Both the position numbers and the translations under genes were made by a program. A DNA stretch of 64,000 nt, taken from Paraflavitalea soli (GTDB lineage: Bacteria; Bacteroidota; Bacteroidia; Chitinophagales; Chitinophagaceae). Of this stretch, positions 33,659 through 41,770 are shown one piece after another. Position 1 is the first letter of the stretch, and each line of letters starts with the position of its first letter. The stretch covers positions 7,630,546 to 7,694,545 of the forward strand of contig NZ_CP032157.1 in NCBI RefSeq assembly GCF_003555545.1, given 5' to 3'. The notes under the pieces were generated by a model that worked only from the letters and a program-made list of their open reading frames with translations, did no database searches and was not told the origin of the DNA.

Positions 33659-36265
33659 TTAATCCCGGTTCAGACGTGTTTCCGGTGGACCTAAATAACT
33701 ATCTTCCTGTTTACCTGTTTTCACAACCAGTTTTTGTACCACCACCGCAGGGCTTACCATCCAATACTTCACAACATGCCTTCCCGGTTGGGAAATCACA
33801 TGGCTGGATGTTTTGATAATAATATTATTAGCTACCCACTTCTCCCAGGTCCTTACATTACTGTCTTCCTTGTTGATACTAATGATCTGTGGCGCCTCAT
33901 CATCTACAGAAATAGCATATTGAAGTCCTTCAGCCGTATTGTGGAAATTCAGGGTAGGGGAGAAATAGGCGTTGATGGAAGCCTCCCCTTTACCGAAAGT
34001 ATAGATATCGTATTCCAGGTGCGGCGAGTTGCCGCCAGGTTTTTGTGGTTTGGCAGTAACAGGGAATGGAGTAATGGCAGCACCCGTACGTCCATGATCG
34101 GATAATACCTGCCATTTAATATCCGGTGTGTTGATCGCCCTGGTATAATGATCCGCCCCTATAGAAACCCCCGATAGCTCTACCTCGTAAAACACATGGC
34201 CGGTTACTGATGCAGGTATGGAGGCAACTTTTACATCCTTTTCACCGCCATCCGGTAGCCTGGAGGCGTTAGTGCCAGTCATATACTTTACTTCCGGCAT
34301 GGATTGACGGTTTGGTTGTTGCCAGTACGTATACCCGATATGCGTTTGGCTCATCATTTGATTCCATTTCCCGTTGTTGAGGCTATGGTATTGAGCCGTG
34401 ATGATGGAATCATTGGCATATAGTTCCTTCACCTTATCCGCATATATATTGGCGCCCGGAAGATCATGTGCATTAGCGGCCTTATTCAGCGCAACGTTGT
34501 AGTACATTTCATAGAGGTTGGCGCAGGCTTTTACCGGGTGCAACACAAGTTGGAAGTAGGCGTCCTGGCTGGCTGCCGGCAGTGCCTGGCCAATGGCAGT
34601 GGCTTTTTTGAGCAATTCGTTGTAATCATCAACTACTTTTTCCCATTCATAAGTGGCAAGACTATACGTATTCGCATCCAGCAGTTCTGGTTTACGCCGG
34701 CCATTATATTTGGTGTACCTGGAAATAATGTCGGCGATCTGGCTGGCATAAGCAGCACCGAATTGCCGGGCGGCCCATCGTTCCGTATACCGTTGCAGAT
34801 CAGCAGGACCGATGGCATCAGGGTTCCAGGCATAATCAAGAAAGAAAGAAATGGGAAACTCCATGGGTTTGATATCGCCCACATTCACGATCCATATTTC
34901 CCGGGCCTTATATTCCCAGGCCAGGTGCATTTGTTCCCATACACGGGCAATAGGATTCGTATTAAGCCATTTGTAGTTGCGGGGACCGCCTACATAATCA
35001 AAGTGATAATAAATGCCATAGCCCCCTTTCCGGGGCGTCTCATCCGGCTTGGGCAACTTACGGATATTGCCCCAGTTGTCATCGCACAACAATAAGGTTA
35101 CATCATCCGGTACCCGCATACCTTTGTCATAATAGTCCTGCACTTCTTTGTACAGCGCCCATAGCTGGGGTGTTTCGCTGGCCGGCTTGCGCGTTACTTC
35201 TTCAATGATCTGCCGCTGGTCTTTGACGATCCGCTCCAGCAGCGCAGTGGCTGTTTGCCGGCTCATGGGTTCATCACCATCGCCCCGCATACCTATGCTT
35301 ACTATCTTTTCGTTAGTGGCCCGCTGCATGCCACCGCGCCAGAATTCTTTGAGTTTTACTTCATTGCTGTCATAATTCCATTTGCCTTTGCCGTATCGCC
35401 TCCATTCATCATGCGCCCGCATCAGTGGCTCGTGGTGAGAAGTGCCGATCACGATACCATACCTGTCTGCCATTTTTATATTTAGTGAATCGTCATCATA
35501 AAAAGCATTGCCCCACATGGCGGGCCACAGGTAATTGCCTTTCAGGCGCAGGATAAGTTCAAATACTTTTTCATAGAACAGGTGATTGAAGCCGCCGAAT
35601 TTTTCCTTGCTCCAGCCCGAGAGCGCAGGGGCCTCATCATTGATAAAGATGCCGCGGTATTTTACTTTCGGGGCATCGGTCAGCGTGACCCCTTTCTTTA
35701 TATAGAGATCTTTTTTCTTTATTACCGGTACATCAGCCCACCAGTACCAGGGAGATATCCCCAACTGCTTGGACAGCTCAAATACCCCATAGGCTGCGCC
35801 CCTTCTGTCGCTGCCCGCGATCACAATACGATTGCCGGCTGTTTGTATCAGGTACCCTTCCCATTTGTTTTGTAAAGCCGTCAGCGGGAGCTTACGCTCT
35901 TTACCGGCAGCTTTGATGAGCGAACTGCTGGCCAACGTACCAATGATGATGACAGGTTGTTGGGTGATGCCGGAAGAAATGGATGGCTTCACACCGGTTA
36001 CCATTTCAATATCCTGTTGCAGGCATTTCGCAGCCTGCTGCACCAGTGCTTCGTCCCTGGGATCAACACAGATCACCACGCCCGCCAGGGAAAATGTATT
36101 GTTGGAAGGTTTGTCATCTACAAGCGATTGGGCATAGCTGCCCATCGTTAGCAGGCAGAGCGTGATACCGAGTGATAATTGTTTCAGACTCAAAGGTGAG
36201 TCGCTCTGCCGCGCGGCCAGGCAGCGCCGTAGAGCGGCCCACCTTAATGTAGGTTTTTGTTTCAT
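33659..36265 (-). CDS. GH115 xylan alpha-1,2-glucuronidase
   Basis: The 868-residue protein shows the GH115 layout: a signal peptide, an N-terminal alpha/beta domain (about 45-190), the catalytic barrel (about 200-500) with conserved segments 'YRGIFINDEAPALSGW', 'GNYLWPAMWGNAF' and 'WIVNVGDIKPMEFPISFFLDYAWNP', a helical domain and a C-terminal beta domain (about 690-868). GH115 enzymes remove 4-O-methylglucuronic acid from internal and terminal xylose units of xylan. The N-terminus is odd: about 17 extra residues rich in Arg/Ala (about 8-24) precede the hydrophobic signal core; they are encoded by a GC-rich hairpin repeat (36193-36245). The gene follows the SDR gene by 12 bases. Confidence 0.94.
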   Translation of the reverse strand: MKQKPTLRWAALRRCLAARQSDSPLSLKQLSLGITLCLLTMGSYAQSLVDDKPSNNTFSLAGVVICVDPRDEALVQQAAKCLQQDIEMVTGVKPSISSGITQQPVIIIGTLASSSLIKAAGKERKLPLTALQNKWEGYLIQTAGNRIVIAGSDRRGAAYGVFELSKQLGISPWYWWADVPVIKKKDLYIKKGVTLTDAPKVKYRGIFINDEAPALSGWSKEKFGGFNHLFYEKVFELILRLKGNYLWPAMWGNAFYDDDSLNIKMADRYGIVIGTSHHEPLMRAHDEWRRYGKGKWNYDSNEVKLKEFWRGGMQRATNEKIVSIGMRGDGDEPMSRQTATALLERIVKDQRQIIEEVTRKPASETPQLWALYKEVQDYYDKGMRVPDDVTLLLCDDNWGNIRKLPKPDETPRKGGYGIYYHFDYVGGPRNYKWLNTNPIARVWEQMHLAWEYKAREIWIVNVGDIKPMEFPISFFLDYAWNPDAIGPADLQRYTERWAARQFGAAYASQIADIISRYTKYNGRRKPELLDANTYSLATYEWEKVVDDYNELLKKATAIGQALPAASQDAYFQLVLHPVKACANLYEMYYNVALNKAANAHDLPGANIYADKVKELYANDSIITAQYHSLNNGKWNQMMSQTHIGYTYWQQPNRQSMPEVKYMTGTNASRLPDGGEKDVKVASIPASVTGHVFYEVELSGVSIGADHYTRAINTPDIKWQVLSDHGRTGAAITPFPVTAKPQKPGGNSPHLEYDIYTFGKGEASINAYFSPTLNFHNTAEGLQYAISVDDEAPQIISINKEDSNVRTWEKWVANNIIIKTSSHVISQPGRHVVKYWMVSPAVVVQKLVVKTGKQEDSYLGPPETRLNRD
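36193..36245. repeat. Hairpin repeat inside the GH115 signal region
   Basis: Outer arms AAGGTG (36193-36198) and CACCTT (36240-36245) and inner arms CGCTCT (36202-36207) and AGAGCG (36231-36236) enclose a GC-rich centre. The ends resemble those of the intergenic hairpin at 46000-46030 (GGTGAGnCGC at one end; GCGGCCCACC against GCGCCCCACC at the other). It therefore looks like a dispersed hairpin element inserted into the gene and now translated. Confidence 0.55.
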
Positions 36266-36277
36266 ATAGTTCAGTTA

Positions 36278-37027
36278 CTAAAAACCAATACTGTTTCCAC
36301 CGTCTACCGGCAATACAACACCTGTAATAAATTTGGCCGCATCACTGGCCAGGAAGTATGCAGCGTTCCCGATATCGGTGGCTTGTCCCATGATGCCCAT
36401 GGGCGTGCGGCCAAAGACCTTTGCTTTTCTTTCAGGATCACTGTCCAGGGCTTTCGCCGTCATTTCAGAATAGATGAAACCAGGCGCAATGGCATTGACG
36501 CGGATACCATTGGGCGAAAGTTCCACCGCCATGGCCCGGGTCATGCCATCAATAGCTGTTTTGCTGGCCGAATAAGCAATCACCTTCGGCAAGCCGTATT
36601 GTGCTGCCATAGAACTGATATTGATAATGCACCCGGTTTGCCTGGGCAACATGTGTTTGACTACTTCCCGGCTCAGCGAGAATACCGAGGTGAGATTGGT
36701 GAGGATCACCTGTTGAAAATCCTCATCCGTTACCTCGGTGAAATCCTTCTTCATATTGATGCCGGCATTGTTCACGAGAATATCGATCTGGCCGTATGTC
36801 TGAATGATCTGTTGTACAAAGCCGGGTAGGGAAGCTAGGTCCGATACATCACAGGCCTTGGCGATACAGAGTTCACCCAGTTGTTGTTGTGCAGCGTCTA
36901 ATTTCTTTTTATCCCGGCCGGCAATAATCGTTTGAATACCGTTCTGTACAAAGGTGGAGGCAATGGCGAAGCCAAGGCCTGAACCCCCTCCGGTCACGAT
37001 GGCTGTTTTGGGGTGCGTTGCTGTCAT
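36278..37027 (-). CDS. SDR-family oxidoreductase, possible fructuronate reductase
   Basis: The 249-residue protein is a classical short-chain dehydrogenase: TGGGSGLG cofactor loop (12-19), NNAG (86-89), catalytic Ser138/139, Tyr152 and Lys156 in YSASK, and a 'PVDGG' C-terminus. It resembles gluconate 5-dehydrogenase and KduD-type enzymes. In glucuronate breakdown, fructuronate must be reduced to mannonate before UxuA acts; no classical UxuB is present here, and this SDR sits in the glucuronidase operon, so it may do that step. That is an inference from context. It lies between lacI and GH115. Confidence 0.85.
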   Translation of the reverse strand: MTATHPKTAIVTGGGSGLGFAIASTFVQNGIQTIIAGRDKKKLDAAQQQLGELCIAKACDVSDLASLPGFVQQIIQTYGQIDILVNNAGINMKKDFTEVTDEDFQQVILTNLTSVFSLSREVVKHMLPRQTGCIINISSMAAQYGLPKVIAYSASKTAIDGMTRAMAVELSPNGIRVNAIAPGFIYSEMTAKALDSDPERKAKVFGRTPMGIMGQATDIGNAAYFLASDAAKFITGVVLPVDGGNSIGF

Positions 37028-37097
37028 TGTATACTTGGTTTATAGTCTTTTCTATAGGTTCTTTTAGTGGTGCTGTCCGGGCCAATGCAATAATGTG

Positions 37098-38132
37098 TCA
37101 GAAAGTGCCGCTTCTCAAAGAGGACTTACGGATAATAAGGTCCGAACGGATCACAATGGTATTGGTATGCCTGATATTGGTTATGCCCTGCAGGTGATTG
37201 ACCAGGCTCCTGGCGGCAATCTCACCCATATCCTGACCCCGGTAATCAATGGTAGTTAAGGAGGGCTCAACAATCCTGCCAATCGTATCATTATTAAAAC
37301 CTACTACCGCAATGTCTTCCGGAATACGTACGCCCTGTTCTTTCAAATGTTGCATGCACACGGCGGCTGAGAAATCATTGGTGATAAATGCCCCATCGGG
37401 CAAGGGGGCCATGTCCAGTATCTGCCGCGCCGCTTCTACTCCGCATTTTTCACTGAGATCCTTGATGAGCAGGTGCTGCTCATCGAAGGGCAAGCCGCTG
37501 TCGGCCAGCGCAGCTTTATAGCCCATAAAACGTTGCACATATACGTTGCGTTCCAGGCTGGCAGTCACCATTACGATCCGCCGGCAACCTTGCTCTATCA
37601 GGTGTTTGGTGGCCTGGTAGCCACATTGGTAATTATCGATGATCACTTTCGTGCTTTCCGATCGTTCTTCCACCCGGTCAAAGAATACCACCGGTATACC
37701 CTTGTCCTGGAATAATGAATAGTGGTCCAGCCCGATGGTATCGAATGCCAGGGAGGCAATAAGGCCGTCCACTCTTTTATGGAAAAGATTGGCTGCATTG
37801 GCGGCCTCTTTTTTAAAGCTTTCGGAAGAGTGGGCAATGATAAGATCATAGCCCGCTTCCGAAGTGATCCTTTCAATACCTGCCAATACCGATGTAATGA
37901 AGTTACTTCTCAATTCATGGACGATCAAACCAATCGTATTGGTCTGTTGCTTCCGGAGGCTGCTGGCAAAGATATTACGCCGGTATCCCAGCAACCGCGC
38001 CGCTTCCTGTACCCTTATCCTGGTTTTTTTGTTGATGGTGGGATTATCCTGCAATGCCCTGCTTACCGTGGCGGACGACAGGGCGAGTTTTTTGGCAATA
38101 TCATGGATCGTAACCTCTTTCTTCTGTTTCAT
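37098..38132 (-). CDS. LacI-family regulator of the xylan locus (first)
   Basis: The 344-residue protein has the LacI helix-turn-helix ('VTIHDIAKKLALSSATVSRALQDNP') at its N-terminus and a periplasmic-binding-protein-like sensor domain (about 60-335). It probably represses this locus and is released by a uronic acid or xylo-oligosaccharide. It is the first gene of the SDR-GH115-CE15/GH10 operon. A palindrome of LacI-operator type (38137-38148) lies four bases before its ATG, so it very likely controls itself; an identical palindrome overlaps the susC promoter on the other side. Confidence 0.93.
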   Translation of the reverse strand: MKQKKEVTIHDIAKKLALSSATVSRALQDNPTINKKTRIRVQEAARLLGYRRNIFASSLRKQQTNTIGLIVHELRSNFITSVLAGIERITSEAGYDLIIAHSSESFKKEAANAANLFHKRVDGLIASLAFDTIGLDHYSLFQDKGIPVVFFDRVEERSESTKVIIDNYQCGYQATKHLIEQGCRRIVMVTASLERNVYVQRFMGYKAALADSGLPFDEQHLLIKDLSEKCGVEAARQILDMAPLPDGAFITNDFSAAVCMQHLKEQGVRIPEDIAVVGFNNDTIGRIVEPSLTTIDYRGQDMGEIAARSLVNHLQGITNIRHTNTIVIRSDLIIRKSSLRSGTF

Positions 38133-38136
38133 GTTT

Positions 38137-38148
38137 GCAATCGGTTGC
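38137..38148. promoter_or_regulatory. LacI-type operator 1 (lacI side)
   Basis: GCAATCGGTTGC is an imperfect palindrome with the half-sites GCAA and TTGC around a central CG, the form known for LacI-family operators. It covers the ribosome-binding region of the lacI gene. Confidence 0.7.
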
Positions 38149-38291
38149 TGAAGATCGCAAAAAAAATCAAACCAGCGTAATTTGTTTTCGGGAGTCGGTA
38201 CACACTATATAACATGGGCGTCCTGCTTACGGGCTTCTCAGCCCGGTCATCAGGGTTTTTGCGTTAAGGCAAGTTTTTGCAATAAAAAAAT

Positions 38292-38303
38292 GCAATCGGT
38301 TGC
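38292..38303. promoter_or_regulatory. LacI-type operator 2 (susC promoter)
   Basis: The same 12-base sequence as operator 1, and in fact the same 14 bases TGCAATCGGTTGCT. It overlaps the -33 TTG (38300-38302) of the predicted susC promoter, so a bound repressor would block RNA polymerase. Confidence 0.72.
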
Positions 38304-38329
38304 TATTTTATGTTTTTTGCCTATATTCG
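38300..38329 (+). promoter_or_regulatory. Promoter of susC
   Basis: TTG at 38300-38302 and TATATTCG at 38322-38329 (one mismatch to TAnnTTTG) are separated by 19 bases, the usual Bacteroidota spacing. Confidence 0.6.
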
Positions 38330-38631
38330 TTTCCGCAGGTAAGCCCTTTGCCTGCCAAACGATTGAATTTCTGGTTAAAAAAATTGCTGTATGGAACAAC
38401 CTAATTGCCTGTCGGGCACCCCATTTTTCCATTGCATTTTCGTCGTACTCTCCCGCTTGGCATTTGCTTTCCGGCACTTGCAGTTCGTCCGCCTGTCAAT
38501 GATCCGGCTGCGCACAACTATCCCTGGCACCGTAAAACATCATTGGTCCTTATTGGCATGCCGGGGGTATCTCCATTGTTGAAGTGCTGGCATCTCATCA
38601 ATAACAATCATAAAGTCTACATACCAAAACG

Positions 38632-41600
38632 ATGAATATGAAAAAAACTCAAAACCGAAAAAGGTTTATCCTGCAAAGGCTGTTGCAGGAAAAAATGACT
38701 GCTATGGTTTTCCTGCTTTTACTTTCCTGTCTGGCAGGAACAGAAGCATTCGCTCAAAATACCGTCAAGGGTAAAATAACAACCAACACCGGAGACCCCG
38801 TTGTGGGCGCTTCAATAGTCGTAAAAGGAACTGCCAACGGCACCAATACCGGTGCAGACGGCAGTTTTTCCATTGCGGCAGCTAAGGGTGCCACGCTGGT
38901 GGTTTCGAGCGTTGGCTATACCACCAAAGAAATTACCGTGGGTGATAATAATACCATTGATATACGACTGGCTACCGCAACAGGTGATCTTGACCAGGTA
39001 ATAGTAGTGGGGTATGGCACCCAGCGAAAAGAAGCGATCACCGGTTCTGTTGCTTCCATTGGCGGAGAGAAAATGCGGGAAGTGCCTTCGCCCAATATCT
39101 CACAGGCCCTGCAGGGACGTATGGCTGGCGTGGATATTGCACAAACCTCCACCCGGCCGGGAGCTACTATGCAGATCCGTATCCGTGGTACACGGTCACT
39201 GAGCGCTGATAACAATCCATTGATCGTATTGGATGGTATCCCCTTTATCGGATCACTGGCCGACATCAACCCGAATGATATTAAAAGCATCGATGTACTA
39301 AAGGACGCCTCGGCCACGGCCATCTACGGTTCGCGGGGCGCCAACGGTGTCTTAATTATTACAACAGAAAAAGGATCTAAGAACAGAAAACCCCGCATCA
39401 ACTACAGCGGATATGTTGGCGCACAGAAAGTCTTTGCCAAATATCCCATGATGGATGGACCTCAGTTTGTAAAACTCCGTACGCTGATCGCTGCTACCCC
39501 TGGTGCCATTCAATACCCCAACGGGCTGGATGAGTCCAACGATGTCAATACCGACTGGCAGGACCTGTTCTACCAAACAGGCATCGTAACCGATCACAAC
39601 ATCAGCCTTTCCGGCGGCACCGAGACCGGCAGCTACAACTTTGGAGGAGGTTACTACCTCAACCAGGGTGTGATCCCCACCCAGCAATACAAGCGTTATT
39701 CACTGCGGGGTTCAATAGATCAGCAGGTGGGTAAATATGTGCGGGTTGGCTTCACCACCAATAGCAATTTTAACCAAACCGAAGGGAGTCAGGTAGGCTT
39801 GTACAATACATTAAGCATGACGCCTATTTCCTCTCCGTATAATGCTGATGGCACTTTGAAAAGAGGCATACGGATGTCGGTAGACAACCAGTATATCTAT
39901 ACAAAAGACAATGTGAAAGCCTTAAGGGATAATGATCAATGGCTGAATGAAACACGCGGTTATGCCACTTACAATGCCGTTTATGCAGAAGTAAAAGCGC
40001 CGTGGGTGGATGGATTGAAGTACAGGGTAAACCTGGGATTGGATTACATCCAAACCAATAACGGCGCTTATACCGGCGCCGGGGTGGGCGATGCACTTAC
40101 TGCCACTACGCCTTCCGCTGCTTCTATCGATAACAGGAACACAGTGCACTATACACTGGAAAACCTGTTATTTTATGATCGCAGTTTTGGTAAGCATACC
40201 ATCAACGCAGTGGCCTTGTATTCTGTGGAGCAACAGAAATACAACAGGTCAAACGTGGCGGCAAGAGATGTCCCTGCCGATGCCCTTGAATATTATAACC
40301 TGGGACAGGCCAGTGGTGCAATAACAGTGGATCCTGCCAACCAGGATTACCAGTTGTGGGGCCTCATGTCGGCCATGGGACGTGTGATGTACTCTTATGA
40401 TAACCGTTATATGATCTCGGCAACGGTGCGGTCCGATGCTTCTTCCAGGCTGGCGCCCGGACACAAGTGGCATACCTATCCCGCTGTATCGGTGGGTTGG
40501 AATATCACCAACGAATCATTTATGCGGAACGCGCCCATTATCAATAACCTGAAATTGCGTGCCGGCTATGGACAAACCTCCAACCAGGCGATTGCGCCTT
40601 ATGCTACCCTGGGCCGGTTGGACACAAGGCCTTACAATTTTGGGCCCACCAGTTATTCAACAGGGTTCTTTGTTTCCCAACTGCCCAATCCTAATCTGGG
40701 ATGGGAGTTCTCCAAGACTTTGAACATTGGCCTTGACTTCTCTTTGCTCAAAAACCGTTTGTCCGGTACTATTGAGTATTATGTCACCAAGACCGAAGAC
40801 ATCCTCTTAGGTCTGGGCCTGCCACCCACTTCCGGCGTGTCTGGTTATACAGCCAACATTGGTTCAACTGAAAACAAGGGATTCGAATTCTCGCTGAATG
40901 GTACCATCCTTGACGACCTGAATGGCTGGACCTGGGAGATGGGTGCTAACGTCTATGTAAACAACAACAAACTGGTATCGCTTGCTTCCGGGCAAACCCG
41001 CGATGAGGGCAACTGGTGGTTTGTAGGCCACAATATCAATGCGATCTTCGATTATGAAAAAATAGGTCTCTGGCAAAAAGAAGACCAATACCTGAATGTG
41101 TTGGAGCCAGGTGGTAACATAGGAATGATCAAGGTAAAGTATACCGGTGGCTTTAAAGCAGATGGTACGCCCGAGAGAGCGATCGGTACTGCCGACAGGC
41201 AGATCATGGATGTAGATCCCGATTTCCAGGGCGGTTTCAATACCCGCGTATCCTACAAAGGATTTGACCTGGGTGTGGTTGGTTTCTTCAGAAGTGGCGG
41301 TATTCTCTTCAGTACCATTCACGGTTCAAATGGCTATCTTAATTTGTTGAGCGGACGCCGCAACAATATAGATGTAGACTACTGGACACCAGAAAATACA
41401 GGCGCCAAGTATCCCAAACCAGGTGGCATTATCGCCAGTGATAACCCCAAATATGGCAGTACCCTCAGTTACTTCGATGGCTCTTTCCTGAAGATACGCA
41501 CCATTACACTGGGCTACGATTTCAACAGGACCCTGCTTAAAAGGTCGCCTGTTAAAATGAGGATGTACTTTACAGCGCAAAACCCTTTTGTCCTGTTCTC

Positions 41601-41760
41601 GCCATTCCACAAAGAATCGGGTATGGATCCTGAGACCAACTCATTCGGAAATGAGAATGCGTCGGTAAACCTCAGTCAAAACCTGAGACGTATCCTGACC
41701 GTAGGGTATAATACACCGGCCACCCGCAACTACATTGTAGGCGTTAATTTGACATTTTAA
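38632..41760 (+). CDS. SusC/RagA-type TonB-dependent receptor (xylan locus)
   Basis: The 1042-residue outer-membrane protein has a signal peptide (ending near 'TEAFAQ'), a carboxypeptidase-like domain (about 43-115, 'VKGKITTNTGDPVVGASIVVKG'), the SusC signature 'VIVVGYGTQRKEAITGSV', a plug domain and a long beta barrel ending in 'VGVNLTF'. There is no STN domain, so it does not signal to a FecR; control is by LacI instead. With SusD it imports oligosaccharides through the outer membrane using TonB energy. The SusD gene starts 10 bases after its stop. ATGs at 38632 and 38638 are both possible. Confidence 0.95.
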   Translation: MNMKKTQNRKRFILQRLLQEKMTAMVFLLLLSCLAGTEAFAQNTVKGKITTNTGDPVVGASIVVKGTANGTNTGADGSFSIAAAKGATLVVSSVGYTTKEITVGDNNTIDIRLATATGDLDQVIVVGYGTQRKEAITGSVASIGGEKMREVPSPNISQALQGRMAGVDIAQTSTRPGATMQIRIRGTRSLSADNNPLIVLDGIPFIGSLADINPNDIKSIDVLKDASATAIYGSRGANGVLIITTEKGSKNRKPRINYSGYVGAQKVFAKYPMMDGPQFVKLRTLIAATPGAIQYPNGLDESNDVNTDWQDLFYQTGIVTDHNISLSGGTETGSYNFGGGYYLNQGVIPTQQYKRYSLRGSIDQQVGKYVRVGFTTNSNFNQTEGSQVGLYNTLSMTPISSPYNADGTLKRGIRMSVDNQYIYTKDNVKALRDNDQWLNETRGYATYNAVYAEVKAPWVDGLKYRVNLGLDYIQTNNGAYTGAGVGDALTATTPSAASIDNRNTVHYTLENLLFYDRSFGKHTINAVALYSVEQQKYNRSNVAARDVPADALEYYNLGQASGAITVDPANQDYQLWGLMSAMGRVMYSYDNRYMISATVRSDASSRLAPGHKWHTYPAVSVGWNITNESFMRNAPIINNLKLRAGYGQTSNQAIAPYATLGRLDTRPYNFGPTSYSTGFFVSQLPNPNLGWEFSKTLNIGLDFSLLKNRLSGTIEYYVTKTEDILLGLGLPPTSGVSGYTANIGSTENKGFEFSLNGTILDDLNGWTWEMGANVYVNNNKLVSLASGQTRDEGNWWFVGHNINAIFDYEKIGLWQKEDQYLNVLEPGGNIGMIKVKYTGGFKADGTPERAIGTADRQIMDVDPDFQGGFNTRVSYKGFDLGVVGFFRSGGILFSTIHGSNGYLNLLSGRRNNIDVDYWTPENTGAKYPKPGGIIASDNPKYGSTLSYFDGSFLKIRTITLGYDFNRTLLKRSPVKMRMYFTAQNPFVLFSPFHKESGMDPETNSFGNENASVNLSQNLRRILTVGYNTPATRNYIVGVNLTF

Positions 41761-41770
41761 ATCATTAGAT

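Larger units (their letters stand above)
38133..38631. promoter_or_regulatory. Divergent control region of the xylan locus
   Basis: These 499 bases between lacI and susC contain no gene. GCAATCGGTTGC occurs at 38137-38148 and at 38292-38303. A weaker relative, CCAAACGATTGA, lies at 38355-38366. The susC promoter is at 38300-38329, so the susC transcript would have a leader of about 300 bases, whose role is unknown. Confidence 0.7.
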
